Of a stretch of DNA of 53,689 nt, positions 32,581 to 41,213 are shown piece after piece. The notes under the pieces were generated by a model that did no database searches, had not been told where the DNA came from, and worked only from the letters and a program-made list of their open reading frames with translations. How positions within the stretch are numbered: the stretch's first letter is position 1; the number at the start of each line of letters is the position of its first letter. Where the stretch lies: positions 1 through 53,689 of the IMG/VR virus record IMGVR_UViG_3300029309_000059; one strand, written 5' to 3'. Both the position numbers and the translations under genes were made by a program. This DNA comes from a virus.

Positions 32581-32979
32581 TTATCCTTTTTGTCTGGGGG
32601 CAAAATAGCAGATGCATAAACCACTGTGAAGTTCAACTAAATCCCATCTGCCATAGATTGTAACGCCCTTAGGAAATGTATGTGTGGTTGCTGTAGCACC
32701 CTTAATAACGTCTATGGCGTTTGCAGCTGCACCAAATCCATCAGTAGCATGATTATGATCATTTTCAGCGGTCACTGTACTTATAGATCCAATTTCACCG
32801 TTCATCGTTTGAAGCTCCTGAAAAACAGTATCTGCAAGAAACTGAATAGCACAAACATATCTAGTTGCGCTACCACCGTTTAATTGTACACTATCTCCAT
32901 CACTGTCCAATAATGAAGATCCAAACTGGCCAAAGGCCATCATATTCGCTGTTGAAACTTGTGAACTATTATCAGCCAT
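32581..32979 (-). CDS. Small virion protein, unknown
   Basis: A 132-residue protein with a Ser/Asn-rich start and a C-terminal beta region (TTHTFPKGVTIYGRWDLVELHSGLCICYF) typical of small capsid or head-fibre proteins. It lies between the scaffold gene and the tandem family of beta-rich paralogues. It is about the size of those proteins and its C-terminal strand is similarly placed, so it may be a distant relative. Confidence 0.5.
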   Translation of the reverse strand: MADNSSQVSTANMMAFGQFGSSLLDSDGDSVQLNGGSATRYVCAIQFLADTVFQELQTMNGEIGSISTVTAENDHNHATDGFGAAANAIDVIKGATATTHTFPKGVTIYGRWDLVELHSGLCICYFAPRQKG

Positions 32980-32989
32980 GTCTTAATTA

Positions 32990-33409
32990 TTATGTCCCTG
33001 AGCCTCCGAAGATTACTGAAGAGTTGTCGTTTCCAAACACACCGTACTCAATCAAGGTGTCAACCCTTGTGGCATATACTGCGACAGTCTTGTCTACAGC
33101 AACGGGAATGAATGCAAACTCACCACCTCCAATCTTTGCAGAGAGAGCGGAATCGCTTTCGGTTTCGTTTCTAAGGTAAATGTAATCTTCTAGCTCTCTA
33201 GCGAGATTCTTGATATACAGATATGCCCTCTCACTCTTGTCGTTAGCGAGATAGACAATCATGTCATTGGTATCGGCAGCAGTGCCTTTTACTTTAGCTC
33301 TAATCAAAGACCCAGAGTCTACATTCAGATCTACCAGAGCCTGAAGGCTAAGGTTTGAGCTAAGGACATCACTACTTGATAGTGTTAAACTTGCTGAAAG
33401 GGTAGCCAT
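32990..33409 (-). CDS. Beta-rich tandem paralogue 1 (decoration-like)
   Basis: A 139-residue protein, the most divergent of four adjacent relatives. It shares the opening MATLSASLTLSSSDVLSSN and the late pattern GGEFAFIPVA...IEYGVFGND with the others. No Cys-rich or enzymatic motif. The family is probably exposed on the capsid or tail. It overlaps the next copy by 1 bp. Confidence 0.6.
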   Translation of the reverse strand: MATLSASLTLSSSDVLSSNLSLQALVDLNVDSGSLIRAKVKGTAADTNDMIVYLANDKSERAYLYIKNLARELEDYIYLRNETESDSALSAKIGGGEFAFIPVAVDKTVAVYATRVDTLIEYGVFGNDNSSVIFGGSGT

Positions 33410-33810
33410 TATTCGTGCATTAGCATGTATTCAACAGTAAGGGCAGAGCTTACACTAGGAGTGTATTTGAAATCATTTGTATCAGCGTCAGCACCATAAG
33501 GCAAGAAAGCCCAGTCACCTGCGTAAAGTCTTCCAATAGCCTCTGAGTTCATAATAATCGTAATAAACTCTGAAGCTGTAGTGCTGAGATTCTTGATATA
33601 AATCTTTCCAGCCATATTGTCCGTATACTCAGAACCGTCGAACAGAGTCACAGTAGCTGTGGAAGATGTAGTCTTTCTTGCAAGACCTGATGTTTCTGTC
33701 AATCCAGTAGAAGTGCCTGCCTTTGTAAGAACAGCCGAAGTAGACAAAGCTAGCTCATCAGATGTGAGATCGTTGCTACTTAGTGTAAGTGATGCTGTTA
33801 TTGTAGCCAT
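33409..33810 (-). CDS. Beta-rich tandem paralogue 2 (decoration-like)
   Basis: A 133-residue protein. Opening MATITASLTLSSNDLTSDEL, then VLTKAGTSTGL, KIYIKNLSTTASEF, IGRLYAGDWAFLPY and TVEYMLMHE; each segment aligns with copies 3 and 4. The shared IGRLY(A/P)GDW(A/M/C)xxP(Y/F)xG signature marks a small beta-sandwich domain. Predicted virion surface protein. Confidence 0.65.
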   Translation of the reverse strand: MATITASLTLSSNDLTSDELALSTSAVLTKAGTSTGLTETSGLARKTTSSTATVTLFDGSEYTDNMAGKIYIKNLSTTASEFITIIMNSEAIGRLYAGDWAFLPYGADADTNDFKYTPSVSSALTVEYMLMHE

Positions 33811-33813
33811 GTC

Positions 33814-34215
33814 TTAAGCTCCTTCGTGAAAGACTCCAAACTCATAAGACATACCATTCTCTGAAGTGGTGGCCTTAATATTCTCTGTCCCATCAAATGG
33901 GATAAGCATCCAATCACCAGGATAAAGTCTTCCAATGATTACATTAGATCCAACTTCCATTAAGATGAAAGTATTGGCACCAGTAGTAGAGGTGTTTTTG
34001 AAATACAACTTACCAGCCTGGTTGTCAGCATAAGCACTAGCGTCGATAATTGATATATCTGCCGTAGCAGAAGATTGTTCAACTCTTGAGATACCAGTAA
34101 ACTGAGTCAAGCCAACACTAGACCCTGCTTTCAAAAATGTTGTAGAAGCAGAAAATGTAGCCCCACCAGTAAAATCTGGAGCACTTAATGTAAGTGTTGC
34201 TCTTGTTGTTGCCAT
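33814..34215 (-). CDS. Beta-rich tandem paralogue 3 (decoration-like)
   Basis: A 133-residue protein opening MATTRATLTLSAPDF, with FLKAGSSVGLTQFTGI, KLYFKNTSTTGANTF, IGRLYPGDWMLIPFDG and YEFGVFHEG. It is closest to copies 2 and 4. The spacing to the neighbouring copies (3 and 12 bp) indicates one transcript. Confidence 0.65.
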   Translation of the reverse strand: MATTRATLTLSAPDFTGGATFSASTTFLKAGSSVGLTQFTGISRVEQSSATADISIIDASAYADNQAGKLYFKNTSTTGANTFILMEVGSNVIIGRLYPGDWMLIPFDGTENIKATTSENGMSYEFGVFHEGA

Positions 34216-34227
34216 TTTAGTTCTTTA

Positions 34228-34641
34228 TTATGATGCAGCTGATTGAGAAATAACAGCAAACTCTACAGTAACACCAGCATCGCTAGTATCAATATCAATA
34301 TCTAACGTCCCGTCATATGGGAAGAAACACCAATCGCCAGGGTAGAGTCTACCCAGGGGCTCGTTTGCACTAGAATCAATATCGACTGTCACAAACTTGG
34401 TCCCAGAGGTGTTTGCATTTCTGATATACACTTTATGAGCAACAGTTGTATCTACATAATCTGCAGCAGCGACAATATTTTTATCAGTCTGAGCAGCAGA
34501 AAATACCAAAGTTGTCACTCCTGTAAACTGATCCAAACCCGTAACATTAGAATCTGCCTTTGTTAAGGTAGCAGTGGTATTAAGGTTTGTCGCATCGCCA
34601 GTAATATCACTAGTAAGTGTTATGCTTGCTGTTGTTGCCAT
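34228..34641 (-). CDS. Beta-rich tandem paralogue 4 (decoration-like)
   Basis: A 137-residue protein opening MATTASITLTSDITGDATN, with ATLTKADSNVTGLDQFTGV, KVYIRNANTSGTKF, LGRLYPGDWCFFPYDG and VEFAVISQ. It is the first gene of the run and has a TATATTTG box 18 nt before its ATG. Differences from the other copies are concentrated in loops between strands. Confidence 0.65.
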   Translation of the reverse strand: MATTASITLTSDITGDATNLNTTATLTKADSNVTGLDQFTGVTTLVFSAAQTDKNIVAAADYVDTTVAHKVYIRNANTSGTKFVTVDIDSSANEPLGRLYPGDWCFFPYDGTLDIDIDTSDAGVTVEFAVISQSAAS

Positions 34642-34659
34642 TTCATTCTACGTTTGACA

Positions 34660-34667
34660 CAAATATA
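34660..34667 (-). promoter_or_regulatory. TATATTTG late-promoter-like box
   Basis: ACTATATTTG on the - strand, 18 nt before the ATG of tandem paralogue 4, in the gap before the basic-protein cluster. No -33 TTG at the expected distance. Confidence 0.55.
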
Positions 34668-34671
34668 GTGA

Positions 34672-34890
34672 TTATTTCTTTTTGCCCTTACCGCTCTTAC
34701 CAGCTCTAATTTTAGCAGCCTCTTTCCTTCCAAAATCAGATTTTACTCTCGCCATAGCCCAGGCATGCTGAGACACCTTGGGTCTATTACCAGAGCTCAT
34801 ATAAGCAGCCAGACCTCTGCGATACACTTGTTTTTGTGCAGCGTCAAGGCCAGACATGCCCCCGCCTTTCTTAAACTTCTTGACTTTCAT
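34672..34890 (-). CDS. Small basic protein with KKFKKGG tag
   Basis: A 72-residue, Lys/Arg-rich protein. It starts MKVKKFKKGGGMSG, continues GLDAAQKQVYRRGLAAYMSSG and SQHAWAMARVKSDFG, and ends GKSGKGKKK. The middle pattern (QKxVYRRGLAAxxSG.RP..SQHAWAMARV) recurs in marine phage microproteins, as I recall it. Probable DNA-binding or virion component. The gene abuts the 82-residue gene with a 1-bp overlap. Confidence 0.6.
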   Translation of the reverse strand: MKVKKFKKGGGMSGLDAAQKQVYRRGLAAYMSSGNRPKVSQHAWAMARVKSDFGRKEAAKIRAGKSGKGKKK

Positions 34891-35138
34891 TACATACCCA
34901 TAATTTTCTTGGCTCTAGCTCTTTGCTTCGGGTCTTTCAAAAGAGCAGCCATAAGGCTACCACCATCTTTGTATACTTTTCCTCCAGCCATATACATCGG
35001 CATCTTGCCGCCGCCTGGCATCTTCATGTGCATTTTGCCACCACCTGGCATTTTCATTGGCATCTTACCGCCGCCTGGCATTTCTTTAGCCATTCGCATG
35101 CCTTTCATTCCAAGGCCCTTCTTTTTTTTGTGATACAT
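34890..35138 (-). CDS. Small Gly/Met/Lys repeat protein
   Basis: An 82-residue, very basic protein. After MYHKKKKGLGMKG it has about three copies of a 10-residue unit (MPGGGKMPMK-like), then AGGKVYKDGGSL and a basic helical tail (DPKQRARAKKIMGM). The Met/Gly/Lys composition is extreme and suggests nucleic-acid or membrane contact rather than an enzyme. It belongs to the cluster of tiny basic late proteins. Confidence 0.55.
   Translation of the reverse strand: MYHKKKKGLGMKGMRMAKEMPGGGKMPMKMPGGGKMHMKMPGGGKMPMYMAGGKVYKDGGSLMAALLKDPKQRARAKKIMGM
34995..35081. repeat. 30-bp tandem repeat encoding MPGGGKM(P/H)MK
   Basis: Three near-identical 30-bp units inside the 82-residue gene, recognised on the + strand by CC(G/A)CCTGGCAT at 30-bp spacing (35011, 35041, 35071). 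They encode the MPGGGK decapeptide repeat. Confidence 0.8.
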
Positions 35139-35142
35139 ATTG

Positions 35143-35412
35143 TTAGATTTTATCGCGTTGGTTCATAAGTCTTTTTAATCGCGCTTCTACAGCAGGTGGA
35201 AACCCTTTCTTTTTTCTTTTATCCTTAGTGCCTCTATGCTTTTTGTATATATCAGCAATCTGCTGCATAAGTCTTTTTCTTTTAGCTACATCAGCACTAC
35301 CCCGTGTATACTTAGGATTAAACTTCATGCCTTTCTTAGCAGACTTAGGTTTCTTCCCAGCCTTCTTCATGGCAATAGCAATAGCCGCTTGCTGTGCTAA
35401 ATTTTTAGACAT
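35143..35412 (-). CDS. Small basic protein, unknown
   Basis: An 89-residue protein with a short hydrophobic N-terminus (NLAQQAAIAIAM), then a very basic body (KKAGKKPKSAKKG, RKRLMQQIADIYKKHRG) and a helical end. No motif is recognised. It is in the cluster of five small basic genes that face the same way and overlap or nearly touch. Confidence 0.55.
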   Translation of the reverse strand: MSKNLAQQAAIAIAMKKAGKKPKSAKKGMKFNPKYTRGSADVAKRKRLMQQIADIYKKHRGTKDKRKKKGFPPAVEARLKRLMNQRDKI

Positions 35413-35669
35413 TACTTCTTGGGATGATTTACTAATTTAAAATCTGCCTTAGGCACAGCACCTGGATGTGGCTTGTATTCTCCTTTCATGAGATAATATC
35501 TCCCATCCTCAAGCATCCAATGGTGTCCTTTTGGCGGATCAATAGCTACCTTCTTGTTTGATATAGAAAGCTTTGGAGCCTTTCCTCCTTTTTTGAGAAC
35601 TTTCATTCCCTTTTTTACTTTAGGGGGTCTCCCTACTTGTTTTCCGTATGTACCTTGTCCTTGTGGCAT
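35412..35669 (-). CDS. Small basic protein with MKVLKKGGK segment
   Basis: An 85-residue protein. It has an internal tag-like GMKVLKKGGKAPKL (residues 21-34) and then a small folded-looking region, KGHHWMLEDGRYYLMKGEYKPH, with aromatic and His residues. The tag resembles MKVKKFKKGG of the neighbouring 72-residue protein. It overlaps the 89-residue gene by 1 bp. The function is unknown. Confidence 0.55.
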   Translation of the reverse strand: MPQGQGTYGKQVGRPPKVKKGMKVLKKGGKAPKLSISNKKVAIDPPKGHHWMLEDGRYYLMKGEYKPHPGAVPKADFKLVNHPKK

Positions 35670-35679
35670 GATTTTGTTT

Positions 35680-35988
35680 TTAACAGTTCCATTTTCTTAG
35701 AGCCTTGTTGATACGAGAGTTTGGATCTCTCGCAGTCTTTGCGCTGGTTAATCTTTTCTTCATCCCCTTCATCCTAGCACAAAAAGACTTACGTCTCTTA
35801 GCATCTTTACTTCCAGCCTTGAGTTTAGATGGTTTTGTCGTAACAGCGGTTTTAAGTTTGCTGCCAGGATTAGCTGCTCGATATCTTCTAACACCCTTAG
35901 CTGTTAAACCACCAGAGGCAGACTTATCTCCACTTTTTACAGAGAATTTTTTAGGCATCCTGCCCTTTCTTTTCTTCACCCTTGGCAT
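35680..35988 (-). CDS. Conserved basic protein (DUF6321-like)
   Basis: A 102-residue protein. It contains the sequence pattern KKFSVKSGDKSASGGLTAKG, then YRAANPGSKLKTAVT, RKSFCARMKGMKK and TARDPNSRINKALRKW. This is a very conserved combination found in aquatic phages and large algal viruses (I recall it as DUF6321; the number needs checking). It is strongly basic and ends in Cys. The role is unknown; a nucleic-acid-binding virion protein is plausible. A TATATTTG box ends exactly 4 nt before the ATG, so its message is probably leaderless. Confidence 0.65.
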   Translation of the reverse strand: MPRVKKRKGRMPKKFSVKSGDKSASGGLTAKGVRRYRAANPGSKLKTAVTTKPSKLKAGSKDAKRRKSFCARMKGMKKRLTSAKTARDPNSRINKALRKWNC

Positions 35989-35992
35989 ATGA

Positions 35993-36000
35993 CAAATATA
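35993..36000 (-). promoter_or_regulatory. TATATTTG box, 4 nt upstream of ATG
   Basis: TATATTTG then TCAT then ATG on the - strand. Transcription starting a few nt after the box would begin at or next to the start codon of the 102-residue gene. Confidence 0.6.
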
Positions 36001-36011
36001 GACACAACAGT

Positions 36012-36149
36012 TTATACTGTAATCTCTAAAGATACTTCAGATGAAGCATTTAAAGAGGGCATGGTAAAAGTCGAAGAGGCATCAGCAGGGACAGAAATCT
36101 CAACACTAATTCTTTGTATTGTCGGAAGGTTTATTGTTACTTCAGACAT
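36012..36149 (-). CDS. Beta-rich microprotein (45 aa)
   Basis: A 45-residue frame starting MSEVTINLPTIQRISVEI and ending SEVSLEITV, with regular alternation of hydrophobic and polar residues. It fills the gap between the 148-residue structural gene (2 bp upstream) and the promoter of the 102-residue gene. Its composition is protein-like and the spacing fits the operon. It may be a small virion or connector subunit. Confidence 0.5.
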   Translation of the reverse strand: MSEVTINLPTIQRISVEISVPADASSTFTMPSLNASSEVSLEITV

Positions 36150-36151
36150 CG

Positions 36152-36598
36152 TTATACGAATCTTGTTGTTACGTCTTCATTCACGATAAAAGAACCTTTA
36201 ACCCAAGTTTGCACATTATCTATTGCACCACCAATAATAGTATTTGCTTGCAAGTCGTATACATAGACACCGCTTGCAATTTTAGACATTTCCTCAGCAT
36301 CAATAACTATTCTAATCTTCCCATCAGAACCGTCTGATGTCACATTTTCAATAGTTACATTGCTAACCTTGTCCCTGCGTGCGTTGCTATTGGTTGAAAG
36401 TCTTGCGCTATCGACATCATCGGTTGCAAGGTCTCTCACTTCAAAGCTAAATGTATATGTAGGGACAGATCCATCTATATCTCCTACATTAATTACGGTG
36501 CCAGTAGAGTCCTTAAAAGTTATAATCAAACGAAAAGTATCACCCCTACGACAAGTTATGTCGAGTTTTTGAGCTACGTCTAAGTTTACTGAAGACAT
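36152..36598 (-). CDS. Baseplate/BppU-like beta-sandwich protein
   Basis: A 148-residue protein. The order CRRGDTFRLIITFKDSTGTVINVG, YTFSFEVRD, KIRIVIDAEEMSKIASGVYVYDLQ and TWVKGSFIVNEDVTT matches the small jelly-roll at the start of BppU/DUF2479-like baseplate proteins. It follows the portal gene with a 1-bp overlap. I would expect a virion accessory or fibre-anchoring role. Confidence 0.5.
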   Translation of the reverse strand: MSSVNLDVAQKLDITCRRGDTFRLIITFKDSTGTVINVGDIDGSVPTYTFSFEVRDLATDDVDSARLSTNSNARRDKVSNVTIENVTSDGSDGKIRIVIDAEEMSKIASGVYVYDLQANTIIGGAIDNVQTWVKGSFIVNEDVTTRFV

Positions 36599-39033
36599 TA
36601 TCTGTTTATCATTAAGTTAGCTTGAGTATCGTCTTGAACAGGACCCCTCTCTCCCTTTCTCTGAGACATAAGTTTACTCTGTTCTATAGCCTGCTTAGTC
36701 ACCCTCTTATCCTTTCTATCCTCTTTGAAGATTTCTAACTTCTCTCTAAATTGATTGTCATCTTCTTTAAATCCAAGAGTTGCCTGAGCCTTTATAATCT
36801 CTATCTCTTTTCTCATCTCATGCAAAGCAGCCGCCACTTGTATTTCGCTTTGAGCTTTTAATTGTACTTTTTGAGCTTCTAACTGAGCTTCTGATTGCAG
36901 TCTTTGAGCCTCTACCTGTGCGGCGACCTGTTTTTGTTGCATAGCCATTTGCTGTTGTTGCTCGGCAAGCTGCTGTTGCTGTTGCATAGCCTCTGACTTT
37001 CTTTTCTTCCTTCTAATAATAAGAAGTCTTTCTGCCTGATTGATATCCTTCAGATCTCTTATAGCCATAGCATCTTCTAGATCTATTTCTTTCTGACCAA
37101 GAGATATCTGAATCATCTGTTCTATCTCAGCCTTCTCTCTAACCTCCATCTCTTTAACAACAGTAACACCAAAATTATACATCTTCAAATCACTAAATGA
37201 AGACAGCACTTCCATGTTTGATTCTCCTACAGCGTTTTCATATATCTTATATAGGACAGACTCCATAGGAAGTACCTGAAGGCATTTTACAACATCCTGA
37301 CATACCTGCTTAAATAAAGTCATTGAAGCGTCAGTGATATCGTATGTAGCATTATTACTGGCTTGAATAGCCTGCTCTCTGACACCCACCAAAGCATCAG
37401 ACTTAGGTGTAGACGCATCAGTTACTTCATTGATTCCTGTGGTATCCCTAATGAGTCGTAAGTAATGATTATACAGACCAATAAGCTCATTAATATTTCT
37501 GATACTATTACCAATCTCTCTAATAGGTGGATTTTGAAAACCGCCTTCAGGGTTTTTGCTTCTGTAATAGAAGACACCAGTCTGCTCGTAGATATCATGA
37601 AGATCAAGGGGCTGAAGTTCTCCAGCCTTACCAAGCTGAACATTTTCTAAACCCTCGATATCAATAATCAAACCATCTGGCTTGGCTTTTGCTATCGCCT
37701 GCTGAAGCTTCAGGTGAGTGATTTGAAGCATATCAGCAAAACCGATACAGCTATCAACCATAGACTTAGGGACCATATCCCTCAGGTTAGACGCGGCTAC
37801 GGAATAAGAAAGTTTACATCTTGATATATCATGAGCATTCTTGGGAACATTCATTTTCTTCCCATACCCATATAGATGTTTTGTATTAAGAACATAGCTA
37901 CCCTCGTAGATATTCTCAATCTCCATACTATAAGGAGTTCTCTTAAATACACTACCAGACTTTGGCTTGTATTGAAACCCCTTAAAATAAAATCCGCTGT
38001 TGCCAAATCGGTTCTCTTTTTCCTCGAAGTGCATGCACTCAACTGACTTAAACTCAAAGTCTAACACCTCAACTAAATACTCATCGTAGTCATAAGTATT
38101 TCTCTTTGACATCTCATCGTACCTCCTCTTGTGCATATTAGCACTATTGTTACCATACTTCCCAGATACAGATTTAGCAATCATCTCATAATCCTCCTCG
38201 GTGAGATCACTACCCGCTAAACGCTTGAGCTCTTGTATGGTAATCTTCTTTATATGACCCGCATACGATAAATCTTTAAAAGACGGATCGTCAGTAAAGC
38301 TGTGTACAAAATTTGATGGGTCTACATACTCAGTAGATATCCCGTAGTTAGGATCGTTATGCCTTTTAATTACAGCCATTCCGCATGTAACGACATCATT
38401 GACACACCTTCTAAACGTCGAATCAAAAAAGTCTGACCACGTAAGCGTAAGGTTTATACCAAGCTGAGCAGCAACCTCTGCATCTGTCTTGATATTAGTA
38501 CCCATGAAGATCTCAGCTTCCTCAAGATTATCTGGAATCTCAGATGGATCTTTTTTAATAATCAAGCCAGATTCTTCCTTGAGTATTTCAAGCTGTTTTT
38601 TAGCTCTTACCTCAGCCTCTAATCTTCTTTTTTTCTTATCCTTTTCTGAAGAGGAAAGAGGGTCTACTGCTTCTACGTTAGGGTATGGACTTTTTGAAAG
38701 CACATTGTTTGCCACTATACGTACAAACTTTGGTAAGATTGGGACAGGTGTAAAATCTAAGTTCAGAAGAGTCCCGTCTGAAGCATTGTTATCCAGACCA
38801 GTGAGAAGCTTTTTGTAGATAGTAGTATCCTGAGTCCCGTTGGCATATTTACGATTTTTATCAAAAATCTCATGCCTTCTTCTAAAGACTGAATGTCTGT
38901 CAGCTACACTGCCCCACTGTGCCTCGATAGCTTTTGCATACTGCAACCCATAACCCTTTGATGCTTTTTGATCTGGCGAAGCCAAGGGATTGGGAAAGCT
39001 CGTTCCAGTCCTGGTTCCGCTTTCTTTATACAT
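36598..39033 (-). CDS. Portal protein (predicted)
   Basis: An 811-residue protein directly downstream of terminase, where portals are encoded. The N-terminus is basic and disordered. The core has FTPVPILPKFVRIVANNVLS, TFRRCVNDVVTCGMAVIKRHND and EYVDPSNFVHSFTDDPSF, typical of large podoviral portals. The C-terminal region (about 670-770) is a Gln-rich coiled coil (MQQQQQLAEQQQQMAMQQKQV), a barrel-like helical crown. It is close in size to crAss-like portals. A TATATTTG box lies 20 nt before ATG. Confidence 0.75.
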   Translation of the reverse strand: MYKESGTRTGTSFPNPLASPDQKASKGYGLQYAKAIEAQWGSVADRHSVFRRRHEIFDKNRKYANGTQDTTIYKKLLTGLDNNASDGTLLNLDFTPVPILPKFVRIVANNVLSKSPYPNVEAVDPLSSSEKDKKKRRLEAEVRAKKQLEILKEESGLIIKKDPSEIPDNLEEAEIFMGTNIKTDAEVAAQLGINLTLTWSDFFDSTFRRCVNDVVTCGMAVIKRHNDPNYGISTEYVDPSNFVHSFTDDPSFKDLSYAGHIKKITIQELKRLAGSDLTEEDYEMIAKSVSGKYGNNSANMHKRRYDEMSKRNTYDYDEYLVEVLDFEFKSVECMHFEEKENRFGNSGFYFKGFQYKPKSGSVFKRTPYSMEIENIYEGSYVLNTKHLYGYGKKMNVPKNAHDISRCKLSYSVAASNLRDMVPKSMVDSCIGFADMLQITHLKLQQAIAKAKPDGLIIDIEGLENVQLGKAGELQPLDLHDIYEQTGVFYYRSKNPEGGFQNPPIREIGNSIRNINELIGLYNHYLRLIRDTTGINEVTDASTPKSDALVGVREQAIQASNNATYDITDASMTLFKQVCQDVVKCLQVLPMESVLYKIYENAVGESNMEVLSSFSDLKMYNFGVTVVKEMEVREKAEIEQMIQISLGQKEIDLEDAMAIRDLKDINQAERLLIIRRKKRKSEAMQQQQQLAEQQQQMAMQQKQVAAQVEAQRLQSEAQLEAQKVQLKAQSEIQVAAALHEMRKEIEIIKAQATLGFKEDDNQFREKLEIFKEDRKDKRVTKQAIEQSKLMSQRKGERGPVQDDTQANLMINR

Positions 39034-39053
39034 GTTGGGTATTATGCTTTATG

Positions 39054-39061
39054 CAAATATA
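39054..39061 (-). promoter_or_regulatory. TATATTTG late-promoter-like box
   Basis: ACTATATTTG on the - strand, 20 nt before the ATG of the portal gene, in the 50-bp gap after the terminase gene. No -33 TTG at 17-23 nt. Confidence 0.55.
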
Positions 39062-39083
39062 GTAAATCAACAGTTTTTATATA

Positions 39084-41201
39084 TCACATCTTATAACGCC
39101 TAAAAAACTTCTTGTCTATAAAGTTAGACTCTACCTTTTTAGCCCTAACCTTCTGAGCAGCAAGCAGTGCCAAACCTGAACTTATCGTTAAATCAAACTT
39201 AGTTCTGTCTGTTATTTTAAATCCTATCCAGTCCTCTAGCGTCCTGTTGAAATACATGTTGCCCATATTGCCTGTTTCGTAATGTATACCAACGTGATCA
39301 TGTATGTAAGCCTCTATCGCTTGAGCATGAGATTGTATGACATCTTGAGAGTTTGACGGTATGCCTTTTGTCTTTGTCTTTATAGTAGAGTTTGTAGACA
39401 TGAGGTGCTTGGGTCTGTCCATTAGATAACCATCATAACCTCTTGATTCAAAGTATCTTGCAATACCGTACTTATTGTTTTCAATTAAGATGGGATACCC
39501 GTAAAATACAGCAGCCATCAAAACATCCTCGTAAAATATTTTAGCCAAAGGAGGTCTTGAAGCATACTCGACTACAAACATATTCGATGGATGCTCCATG
39601 TGAAACTTATTGTACATATGCAAGGCACCCTTTGAGCCCCGACCATCGACGGTGGCATCTAAATCATAAGAGTCCACCCCACCAACCCCTATATCAGGAT
39701 TAGGTGCAATACGTTTGCCTTTATCAAAGAGTTTCTTGTTTCTAAATTCTTCGGGAGGCATCCATGAAACATGGAATCTACCGTTTGGATCAGGCTTAAA
39801 AAAAACTTCAGTATCCTTCTCCCCATTCTTCCAGTGAAAGTTACCTACTACAACGGGGTTGGGGAACAGGTCTTCATTGTATTGCGTCTGCTCATAGATC
39901 TTACCTATATTAAATAAGCTACCATCTATACTATCTCGAAAAGCTTCATCCTCTGTAAACGGAAACTGTCTAGTAATCTCATTTAATTCAGAAGCATCGT
40001 GTTTGAAACTATTCCTTTCATTTTTCAGGTATGTCTTTGATCCTTGATTAATGCTATCACCATCAATACCAAGAACAGGATTATTAGGATCTTCAGTGAT
40101 TGCAAATCCATGATTATCAAAAAACCCCTCCAAAGAGTCATAAGCAGGTATAAATAAACGATACAGACCGCTTCTAGTTCTTCCGTTTGCGTTTCTATCT
40201 GTAGGATCAGAATCGGACCAAAGGTCTTTGTATTCTTTACCACCTTTGTCCATAGGGTTAACAGTGCTGCCAACCATAGCCTTGCCTACAATCTTTCTAC
40301 CAACTATAAGACATGTTCTCTGTATCCTCCAAGCGTCTCTTATATCAGTAGGTTTCTCCCACTTTCCAGCCTCATCAAGATACAATATGTGCAGCTTCTC
40401 TCCGTCGTATGCGTTGTTGGTGGTATTCTTCCAGTTAATTACCGTATTAAGAGCCTCTCCCGTCTGCGTAGTCTTATTCTTCTTCGTGATTCTCTTACTC
40501 GGCTCGCGAAAAGCCAACTCCATGCGTGGGTTAGTGGTACCATCTTGAATAGGTTTAAAGAAGAAGGGGTAGTGCCTAAACATATAGACGACCTTCTTCA
40601 TGAATATATTTTCTTGGGCATCCTTTCCAGTCTTTGACTGGATGCCAAGGAGTTTATCCTTAACCTGGGTAGCCTCATCTAGTAGCACAGAGGAGCAGAT
40701 ATTTGTATATCCGCTACGTCTACACTTCGTGTATAGTTGACCAATGCATCTTGGGTCAGCTTCACACGCTGCCAAATGTATGAAAATATTTCTTTGAAAC
40801 TCTAAAAAATCTGGATACCCGATATCCATTCGGGTCCACTGAAGCATCATGTAGTGCCTGCCCGTAATATATGTAGGGACACCGTTATTATAAAACCAAA
40901 AACCTTCACGCCTACGGCGAAACTCTTCTTCGATATACGGAGAAAACTTTTGTCTAAACTCCCTTGGCATCTCCCCCCACTCATCCATAGACTTAATCCT
41001 AGACAACTCCTGTGGCATAGAAACCCTCTTCCACAGCTGCATGTCGTTTGGACTTCCATATCCATAAATTTTTTCTTTGGGAGGCTGAGCGGGAAGTATA
41101 ATGACCAGCCCACCAAGTTGAATACTTTCACCTTTCGTACCGTTGGTGCAAATTGAGATAGCAGGCTCATCATATTCTTTTATCTGTACAAGCGTAGACA
41201 T
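39084..41201 (-). CDS. Terminase large subunit (predicted)
   Basis: A 705-residue protein starting at the ATG at 41201 (MSTLVQIKEYDE), because further upstream the frame runs through the tRNA-Arg gene. Visible ATPase elements are a Walker A-like CRRSGYTN region (about 160-170) and Walker B LHILYLDEAGKW (about 270-278). The nuclease half has GVDSYDLDATVDG (about 508), IENNKYGIARYF and an acidic C-terminal segment, giving the RNase H-like Asp set. It packages DNA with the portal. The unusual P-loop lacks a canonical GKT, as in some crAss-like terminases. Confidence 0.8.
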   Translation of the reverse strand: MSTLVQIKEYDEPAISICTNGTKGESIQLGGLVIILPAQPPKEKIYGYGSPNDMQLWKRVSMPQELSRIKSMDEWGEMPREFRQKFSPYIEEEFRRRREGFWFYNNGVPTYITGRHYMMLQWTRMDIGYPDFLEFQRNIFIHLAACEADPRCIGQLYTKCRRSGYTNICSSVLLDEATQVKDKLLGIQSKTGKDAQENIFMKKVVYMFRHYPFFFKPIQDGTTNPRMELAFREPSKRITKKNKTTQTGEALNTVINWKNTTNNAYDGEKLHILYLDEAGKWEKPTDIRDAWRIQRTCLIVGRKIVGKAMVGSTVNPMDKGGKEYKDLWSDSDPTDRNANGRTRSGLYRLFIPAYDSLEGFFDNHGFAITEDPNNPVLGIDGDSINQGSKTYLKNERNSFKHDASELNEITRQFPFTEDEAFRDSIDGSLFNIGKIYEQTQYNEDLFPNPVVVGNFHWKNGEKDTEVFFKPDPNGRFHVSWMPPEEFRNKKLFDKGKRIAPNPDIGVGGVDSYDLDATVDGRGSKGALHMYNKFHMEHPSNMFVVEYASRPPLAKIFYEDVLMAAVFYGYPILIENNKYGIARYFESRGYDGYLMDRPKHLMSTNSTIKTKTKGIPSNSQDVIQSHAQAIEAYIHDHVGIHYETGNMGNMYFNRTLEDWIGFKITDRTKFDLTISSGLALLAAQKVRAKKVESNFIDKKFFRRYKM

Positions 41202-41213
41202 AATTAAATTTAG

